A stretch of DNA of 64,000 bases. Source: Balaenoptera acutorostrata (lineage: Eukaryota; Chordata; Mammalia; Artiodactyla; Balaenopteridae). Shown piece by piece: positions 48,501-58,500 of this stretch. Each line of letters opens with the position of its first letter. Position 1 is the stretch's first letter. Under the pieces are notes generated by a model. The model saw nothing but the letters and a program-made list of their open reading frames with translations. It had not been told where the DNA came from and searched no databases. The position numbers and the translations under genes are program-made. The stretch covers positions 37,652,561 to 37,716,560 of the forward strand of contig NC_080077.1 in the NCBI RefSeq assembly GCF_949987535.1, in the 5' to 3' direction.

Positions 48501-50504
48501 TCTTCTTCCAATATATGCTGCTCCCAGGTAAGTTCCCCCAAAGCTCCTTGCTTAGCCTAGAACACTTGCATGCATATGGTACATCTAAGAAGACTATGTC
48601 CTGTGAAATTCATTGTGTAGGAACTTCCGTCATCCCTCCCACCCTTCCACCTCCCACAAATCATCCGGCCCTAAATATACTAACAGACTCTACACAAATG
48701 CTTTAAAACATGCTCCTTGGTCTTCCTTGGGACTGAAATCACTTTATTAACATGGTATTCTATTATTCTTTTTTTGTTAGCAGGAAGGAATGAGTCTGAT
48801 ATTATCAGCACCGTATGTTATTTATTTACACAATGCCTGTTTTTCAGGAAGTGTAAAAATCAAGTATTATCTAGATGATAAAACCAAACCAAATATTCAT
48901 TTACTAAACAGACATTTTCTAGGGAATAGGGAAAGACCTACAGGAATAAGGGTCAAAGCAGAATTTGGTGAACGGGAGGTAATTTGTGTCTCTGGGGAGA
49001 GGTATGTGATTAGGGGAGGTGGACCCCAGACGGCTCTGGGTCAAGCAGCAAATGAGAAGTGGGAAGATGAAAGAAAGGAACAGCTTTTAGAATGTTTGCT
49101 TAACTTTGTTCGCTGCCAAGTTACAAAAATATCAGTTATTCAAATTACAACTTTCTTTTTACATTTTACTATAGGATGTTAGGTTTTAATTATGGCAGGA
49201 GAATATTTTTGATCATGTGAAATCATGGAATTGCAGGCAGATTACACATAAAATAAAATATTAATCTCTAACTTCTTATTAGTGATAAGGCAGTTAATAT
49301 AGCACTAAATGTGGACCAGAAATAAAAATCTCAATCATTATTACAAGAATTCAGGAGGTGTGATCTTGAAATGGTACATGCTGAGAATTCTTCAGAAGAA
49401 ACATGCTACTAAACAGGTTCCCAAAGCAGTGTCCTGGCGCTTGGATTAACTAGGCATAGAGATAGCCTTTAAAACAAAGATTTAAAGGTAGTAGTTTTAG
49501 CCTTAAAAACAAAAGGATTTATTTACAAGTAAACAAAGAAAAATGTGGAATGCTATTCCAGTTATATTTTTAGGATGCTGACAAAGTTTTCACAAAGTAG
49601 TAACCCGGCCATGAAATCAGATCTATAGAGGGAACTCCCTGGCGGTCCAGTGGCTATGATTCTGTGCTTTCACTGCCGACGGCATGGGTTCGATCCCTGG
49701 TTGGGGAACTAAGATCCCACAAGCTGCACAGCATGGCCCCAAAAAACCCCCAAAATCAGATCTATGGAAAATGGCCTGTAAAACATGAAATCCATACATG
49801 ATGGAAGTGAGGAAGACACTATATTATTTATACACAGATGAAACATGGTCTTGCACTATGGGCTGGAATTCAGAATTAGGCTCAATTCTAATTAGTAAGG
49901 AAAACTTTTCCCTATGCAAAAGTTTCTCAGGCATATTGGTGAGGAAATAGAGTAATCCATTAAATAACCCAAAGAGGAGACTTTGTATCTTTTCCCTTCT
50001 ACTCCTTTCACACTCCATAGCCAACCCATCAAGAGACCCTGCTAGTTCAACCTTCCAAATAGATCTAGAATCTGTCTACTGTCTCACCACCTCTACTGGT
50101 CTCTGCCTTAGTTCAATTCACCATCATCACTCACCTGGGGTCTTGGCCAAGTGAGTGTCAGAGGAACAGAGTTGGGTTCTGGGGGGAAATGGGCACAGAA
50201 GAGGGAATCGAGGAAGGCCAAGAGAAGACAGTCAATCGGGTATCCACCCAGTACTGCCTCTGTAAGGCCTGAAAGGTGACTCAAGGGAAAAGTAAAAAAT
50301 TACTCTGCCACACTGTGGTCTTTGCATGAGGTTGGGACTGGGTACCAGTTAGAGAATTCCTTCTTGTGTTGGTCCTGCATTTCTTTCAGGAATTTCTTGC
50401 AATTAAAGCAAATATTTAATTTACTTGTAAACTTTCCACATAGTTGAACTTTTATATATTTGAGAATGCTTTGAATTTTGAGGTAAGAAGTGACTTTTGA
50501 ACAC

Positions 50505-50538
<34 letters not shown>

Positions 50539-52486
50539 ACATTCTAAATTTAATGTCTTCATTTAAAAATAGCTAGTCAGGGAGAAGTACAGATAGCCCG
50601 CCGCATCTGTGGGTTCTGCATCTGCGCATTCAACCAACCACAGATGGAAAATATTCAGGAAAAAAATTCCAGGAAGTTCTAAAAAGCAAAACTTGAATTT
50701 GCCATCTGTGGGTAACTATTTCCATAGCATTTACACTGTATTTAGATCTATTTACACTGCATTAGGTTTTATAAGTAATCTAGAGATGATTTCATGTGTA
50801 TGGGAGGATGCGTATAGGTCATATGCAAATACTACACCATTTTATATAAGGGACTTGAGCATCCATGGATTTTGGTATCTGCATGGGTCCTGGGACAAAA
50901 CCCCCGCAGATACCTAGGGGTGACTCTACATATAGTAAGCAATAAGTGTTAGCACATTATGTTTTAAACACGCTTCTGTATCAAAATGTGAGACAGGTGT
51001 TTACAGGCATCTGACTACTTTAGTGAGGTATTAGGGACATTTAAGTCCTCACCATGAAAAATGCATCTCTATATCTATGTGAAATTTCAAAGTTAAAATT
51101 CAAACATATGGAGAGCTCAATGGAGTGTTAAAGATTTTAGGGACTGTTAACTCTTTATTTCTGGGAATTATAAAATGTTAAATCTGAAAGGCACTAGAGC
51201 CCGATCCCTTAAGACTACAGATGATGAAACTGAGGCCCAGAAGAGCTGAGTGACCCTTTAATGACAGAGGTAGGGTTAGAGTAGGCAGTGTGCCTACCTT
51301 CCATCAGAGTGTCTTGTTGCCTAGGAGATGACAAGGGTGAATTAGATCAACTCCAGTGTTTGTGGAGAGAAATAATAATACTATATTTCAAGAAATTTTA
51401 AGATGCACATTTTCTACCCACACTTTTAGACCTCTTCCCCTAGGCTAACCACTACATTTCTTGAAAACAATTAGTAGTCCTTATATACATTACTTAGAGA
51501 CCAATAATTGAGGACAAGAGATTTCTAGGGGTTAGGCAATGAGAGAGGGTTATACATGGGGAAGTGAGCTCCACGAACAAAATAACTAGGGACTCCATGA
51601 AAAATAGGTCAGCAGGCTCAGAGCATTTAAAAGCTCCAAGGAGTACCACACACATTACAGCCTAAGTGGAGGGTCCCTCTGGAGTTGTGCACTGCACAGA
51701 CCCTGTACCTTATGGTGCATCCTAATTGGGCTTGATCTTAAAACTGAATAAGTAATATACATCCTCAGCCAGAGGCTAAGAGCCTGTGTCTTGAAAAAAC
51801 GCTCTTCTGTCAGGCCACAGATAACCCCCAAGGAAGTCGGTGTATTTGCATTTTACTCCCTTTATTGTGCCACGAAATTCTGTACATAGTTTGTACTACT
51901 AATACTGAAAACTGTTTTTTCAACTCTATCACATAAAATTATGTTCAATAGCATTCAAATAATGAAAAACAATTTAAATACTAACATTCTGATTGACTTG
52001 ACAACCTTATAATTTAAATGGAAGTGGTATTTAGCATTTTACATTACTAGCGTCTCTTATTTTAAGCTAAATATAAATTATACCATTGCTGAGTTCCATA
52101 ATTGATAGAGTGGACAACTAACACATCTTCCTTAAATAAAAATCAAGTGTTAAGATATCCTCAGGGACTTCCCTGGTGGCGCAGCAGTTAAGAATCTGCC
52201 TGACAGTGCAGGGGACACGGGCTCGAGCCCTGCTCTGGGAAGATCTCACATGCCGCGGAGCAACTAAGCCCGTGCACCACAACTACTGGGCCTGCGCCCT
52301 AGAGCCTGCAAGCCACAACTACTGAGCCTGTGTGCCACAACTACTGAAGCCCGTGCTCCTAGAGCTCGTGCTCCACAGCAAATGAAGCCACCGCAATGAG
52401 AAGCCCGCGCACCGCAACGAAGAGTAGCCCCCGCTCGCTGCAACTATAGAAAGCCCGCGCGCAGCAACGAAGACCCAACACAGTCA

Positions 52487-52517
<31 letters not shown>

Positions 52518-55500
52518 ATTAATTAATTAATTAATTTATTTATTTATTAAATAGAAAAAAGATATCCTCAGGTTGCTGTCAATTGTGCACTGGGAGGTAA
52601 GAAAATTGGGAGTATTTGCTTCAAGAAGTCTGTGTTGGGTGCCTCTCCTCAGGGTTCCCATAATCCCCTCTGCACAGCTCTTTGCAAACGTCCTCCCAAT
52701 GTGCTGCAATTACGGTTTTTAAACCTCTCTCTGGGACTCGCCTGAACTTCCTGAGGGCAGAACCACGTCTTGTTCATCATCACTGTATCCCCAGTGCCTG
52801 AATCAACTAGAGCAAGAGTCACGTGAGTTTTCTCTGGACTCTGGAGGCTGGGATGCCCCAGCTTCAGCTACAGGTGCAGAGTCAGGACTTGGCAGCGCGA
52901 AGTTCTAACTCTGGAGAAGAGCCACAGCGACCTTAAGGTGAGTGAGGGCAATTCTTCCTTGCGTGCTCTAAAGCAATCCAGCAAACAGTAGCTTTGGAGG
53001 AACCTGCACTTCCCAACAAGGCTCAAATATGGTCCAGTGTCGAACCTTTCTTCGGCAAAAGTTTAACTGTGATAAACAAATGGCAGCTCACATTTATTAA
53101 GCACTTTGTATGCGTTAACTTATTGAAGATGCATTTTGTTTGCTTGTTTTGAGTACAAGTAATCTTCCTCTTTTCCAATGAAAGTCAACAGAAAAATAGG
53201 CTTTACTTTTCAGAGATTCAGTTTGGCTGGAATGGATAGCTTCCCCCCTCCCAGCTTTACTGAGGTATAACTGACAAAACAAAATTGTGAGATATTGGAT
53301 TTGATATACATATACACTGTGAAAGGACTCTTTTCCATCTAGTAAATTAACATATCCATCACCTCACATACATATGTGTGTGTGTGTGTGTGTGTGTGTG
53401 TATGAGAACATTTAAGTTCTACTCTCTTAGCAAATTTCAAATATACAATACAGTGTTACCAATTATAGTCATGATATACATTAGATCCTCAGACCTTATT
53501 CATCTTATAACTGAAAGTATGTATTCTTACCAACCTCTCCCTATTTCACCCATACGCCCACCTCTAGCAACCACCCTTTAACTCTGTTTCCAAGAGTTTG
53601 ACTTTTTTTTAGATTCCACATATAAGTGATACCATGCAGTATCTGCCCTTCTCTGACTTACTTCACTTAGCATAATGCTCTCAAGGTCCATCCATGTTGT
53701 CGCAAACAGCAGGATTTCCTTCTTTCTCATGGCTGAATAATATTCCATTGCATTCGTGTGTGTGTGTGTGTGTGTGTGCGCACATCTTTAAGGAATGGGT
53801 AGCATTTAACTGCTAGAACAGGTGAGCTGTTTGGCCAGCACACCGACAAGGGGCTCTTCAGTAGTGTGGGGTAAGGTTCTCTGCAAGCCAAATAAAAGGC
53901 ATTCTGTTGACTTTTCATGCAGATTCCTCTTCATGTCTTAACAGATTTGAAAGTCAGTGTTAATAATCAAAAGGAGAAAGCGTGTCATCTTCTAACATGT
54001 TCTGACTTAAAGCATTTTTCTACATACGGATAGAAGAAAAAATTTTAAATTCAACAGTCTTTTTACAAAAAGATATCTTATAGTCCAAATCTGTTTTCTA
54101 TTATGGAATTTAAAAGAGAGTATTACTTGAACAGTTGCATATGCAGCATTTCACCAAAGACACAAAAACTATTTAGGCTTCTTTTCTTCCAAAGCTTCCC
54201 TAAACACACTATCAAAACATAGATTTACCACTTGAATCTAGAAAAGTAGAACCTACTTCCTGCCTTGTGTGATAAGATGAAAGCCGAAAGGTAAGAAGAA
54301 TGAACGACCATGTGAGAGATGCGCTACGTGGTCTTTTTAAATTAGGTCCTTAATCTTCACTGGCACCTCTGAACCCAATGGTGCCACAACTGGCTCCTCA
54401 TAAAAAGAGATAATAATCTTTACTGACCATAATAAGCTGGAAGTCTTAGAAGCACAAAAGCAAAGAGTAAATAAATCATAAACTGAGCTTCAATTTTCAA
54501 GCACTGTGCATTTTTTTTTAATGCTGAATATTAGAGTTTTACTCCTCTGTATATAGGATGAAGTTATTAAGCTTTCCGAAAAGATGGAATGGTTTAAATT
54601 CCATTCCACAACCTTCTCCCCTTTGTAGACCTACCATTTGTTCTACGATACAACTCAGTGTTTATTGGTGGTGGGCAATTTCACCGGTTAGCAAAGGCTG
54701 AACACTCACTAAAATGAAGCATATCAGTTGTAATAGCCCACCACGACATCAAGTTTCCAAATTCCTTTTCCTTCTATTTCCAGAAGAGATTCAATTTCTC
54801 CTCCAGTGGTCTCCCCACCTCTTCACCCCAAAGCCGCCCACCTCCCCCATGCTTCCTTGAAGCCTAAAAACATTAAAAAGCTTCAGGATGAGGGTGGGGG
54901 GAATTTTTTGTGAGTGTTCTTAGATACTCTGAAATCAAGGCAAATAAAAAACTATGACAAAAACAACAGCAACGACAAACCCAGGGACACAGATGACCTC
55001 TTGACCTACTACTGTATGGTTTTCTTTCTATAAAGGAGATAATTTTAGTCTGTGGTGTAGTTATTCCTACTCATCTGGTCCTATTCCAATTTGAATCCTA
55101 CCACAGACTAAAATATGCCAAGATCGTTCATTAACATGTCACAGATTTTCTTTTCATTATAAATCAAACTAAATAGGTCATGATTGCTTAATCAGTATGC
55201 AAAGTATTGCCTCTGGGATACCTGCAATACTCTGACAGCTGAAATTCTTTTTAGTGCTTTGAAATCTAATTCTCTCCAATCTAACCTTACCCCAGTTCAT
55301 CATTTCCCCACATCAAAATTTCATTGTATGAGGTATAGATATTGTTCTAGAATGGGTATCATGGACGCTAAGAGCAGGGATTTAAATATTCAGGGGAAAA
55401 ATAGATTCTGCTTTTCTGTCCACCCCCCTCCCCCCAACATATGATTAAGACTTTTCCCTTTCCCTCAGCAGCCAAGAACAAATGGTGGGAGAAAGATGCT

Positions 55501-58500
55501 CTCCTGAAATTATGTTGCTGATAGACTCATGCCTCCCTCTTAAGAAAGAGATTTATTCTTCTTTAAAAGGAAAGTTCACATCATTCCTAAAGGTTAGTGA
55601 GTCCATGATCATCTGTATTTATTAACTCATCTCTGAGGAAATCTCATCTAGGTCTGCAGCTTTCAATGCATCAATATGTAGATGACTCTCAAATGTCCAT
55701 TTCCATCCCTGACTTTTCCTCCGAGTTGCCCTCTCAACATATAAACTTGTTTATCTACTGGATGTCTCAGACTGCGCACAGCCAGAACAGAATTCTTGGG
55801 TGTCCTCACCAGACCCGTTTCCTAGAACAGCAAACAGGCCTACAGAGTGTCAGACACTGTTCTGCACTCATTGAATCCTCACTACCTACGATCGGTACTA
55901 ATACGATCTCATGTCATGGAGGCAGGGGACCCAGATGTCAAACCAGGCAGTTGGTTGGAGTGCACAGCCCACCAGCTTAACTACAGTGCTAAACTCCCAC
56001 TGCTGTAACCAGTCTCAGTATTCACCCAGGCCCACCAGCTTAACTACAGTGTTAACCCCCCACTGCTGTAACCAGTCTCAGTATTCACCCAGGAGCCCAA
56101 GTCAGAGACCTAAGGTCACACTTGATCCCTCGATTTCCCTCACCGCCCACCCCACCTCCAAACCACTGGGAAGTCCCATTGGGTCGCCCTCCAGATCCTG
56201 TCCCCTCTCTGCTCATGACTCTCCATCATGACAACCCGGGCCACTGCAACAGTCTTATAAATGATTTTCTGGTTTCCATTCCTGCCTCTTCACAATCTGT
56301 ATTACACAAACTAACCAGAATGTTCTTTTAAAAAGGTGAATTAGAACAAGTCACTTCCTGCTGCAAATTCTCCAACGGCATCCAAAGCTCTTGGAATAAA
56401 ATCCTCACTTCTCCCCTTGGCCTGGGAGGCCCCAGAGGCTCTGACCTCAAGCTCCTCTCACTACACTCCAGACACAGCCCTCTCCTCTGCTTCCTGAAAC
56501 CTGTAAAGCCAGGTCTTGCCTCAGTGTCCTTGTGGCAATTTTTTCCTCAGCCTGAAAGCTCTTCCCCAGATCCTCACAAGATCATATCTTTCTGTCACTC
56601 AGGTCTCAGCTCAAAGAAACCTCCCAGGACAGGATTCCCCTGTCGGGGACCCATCAAAGCAGCTTCCACGCTCTCCCGCGAGTCACTCTCTAGTACCTCA
56701 ACCTATGCGGTCTTCATCATAACATCCCGACAGATCCTCATTTGTTTGCTGCTCGTTTCCTGCCCTTTTCCCTTTCAACACTCATAGAGATTAGGAACTT
56801 CGTCCATCTTGTTGAATCCTGTATCCTGAAGGCTTAGATTAGCCCCTGGGTAATAATGCCTAATAGCAGACACTCACTAACACTTGTTGGGTAAACAAAC
56901 TGTCAGGACCCCCTTAACAGCTTTCTATTGCCTGTGGATAAAGAATAACTCTGTTATAAACAGATGCCACAAGCCCCGGCCCCTTCTCCCCACCATCTCA
57001 ACAAGACTAAGTAATTGGACGGCTTTTCCTTAGGAGGAGGAGCCTTCTCTGCCAGCCTCAACCAGCTGTACCTCCCCCAGGACGCTCCTCCTGCCCCCGT
57101 GGCCCGATTAAACTCCAAATCATCCTTCAGAGTTCTGCTTAAACATCTTACTCACAAAAGCTTCCCTGAGACACCAGGCAAGGTTCCATCCCCTGCTGTA
57201 CATCCCCTACAATACCCTGGATTCGCCGTTACAACCCTGTCACACTTAGCTTTTAACCGGTTACTTGTAAAAAACTTGTAAAATAAACAAAAACAAAACT
57301 CTGTTTTCCTGACCACGACTTTAAACTCGAAAACCCCAGGGAATAAATCTGTTCTACTCATTCAACAAAAAGCCTGATACTAAGGGTACTGCCTGACTAT
57401 AAAACCAATTGGTTTTTCAAACATGGGAAAACCAGGAACTATATATTCTCCAGTGCGCAAAGAGGCTACAAGCCTTCCTTGAACTTGTCTGCTCTAAGTC
57501 CATGTCTCAGGAAACCATGACCCATTCCCCTCACTCCCCCCGCCGCCTGCCCTGGCAGACCCAGAACAAACTGGCCACACCCTCTGCTCAGATATTCCCT
57601 GCTCCCTCCCTCCTCTCAGCAACAGAAGAGCCCGAATTGCCCTCCCTCCATTGGGTTCTCTTATCCTTGCAGTGTGGTCAGGGAGCCCAAGCAGAAAGAT
57701 CCTGCCTGGTTCTGACACCCCAGAAGGAAGTTCAGATCAAGTGACAAGAAACCCCAGACCTGGATTAAATACAGAGGTCACCAGACCCAGGGAATTAGAG
57801 ATGGCTCGGCCTCACCCTATCAGGGCCATTAATTGGTATAGGTCACCAAAGTGCAAAGACAAAAAGCAAAACTACTGACAGATAAGCTCATTTAATTTAG
57901 TGCCTAAAATCCAGCTATTCTGAATTTTCAGGAGATTGTTCATACGGTGTTGGCAATATATATATTTTAAATTGATAAACATCAGTGTGTAGTTTCTTAT
58001 CTTCTTCCATAATCATCATGTTGGGGAAGGTTGGTCAACCTCTGGAGAGACACTGATGGGCTTCCTGGCTCCATCCTGCCCTACTCTGGACTGTATCCTG
58101 ACCCTTTCTGGATGAGCCCATGGGGTGCACATGCACAGATGCAGATAGAATTGCTAGGCGCTTAGAGCTGGAGAGAATATTCCCCTTTACATGGACACTA
58201 AGGGAACCACAGTGTGGAGACGTCAGGCTCCTCTTAGATCTAACTCCTCATGCAAAGGGCATCTTCACTAAGGTCTTAGATCTTAGTTCCCAGTAACCAG
58301 CAGGCAAAGTTAGCCCCCAGCCAAACTGAAATAATTGCTGTCCATCATGGGTACCTTTTCTTACTACCAGGCCCCTCTATGCCTGGGAGAAATGTACCAG
58401 CAAAGAGAAAAATTGTTTCCCACTTAGATACTAGCAATGTAATATCTTTACCTTCCAAGGAGTAATACTAGGGAAGAAAATGCATAACACAAAGACAAAA

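Noticed and set aside
48790..49182. 130-codon + strand frame
   Set aside because: No domain, no exon-like borders and no promoter or poly(A) context. It lies in a TPD52L1 intron and is probably chance.
57409..57878. Overlapping frames of 74-111 codons on both strands
   Set aside because: Moderately GC-rich intron sequence without recognised similarity or splice structure.
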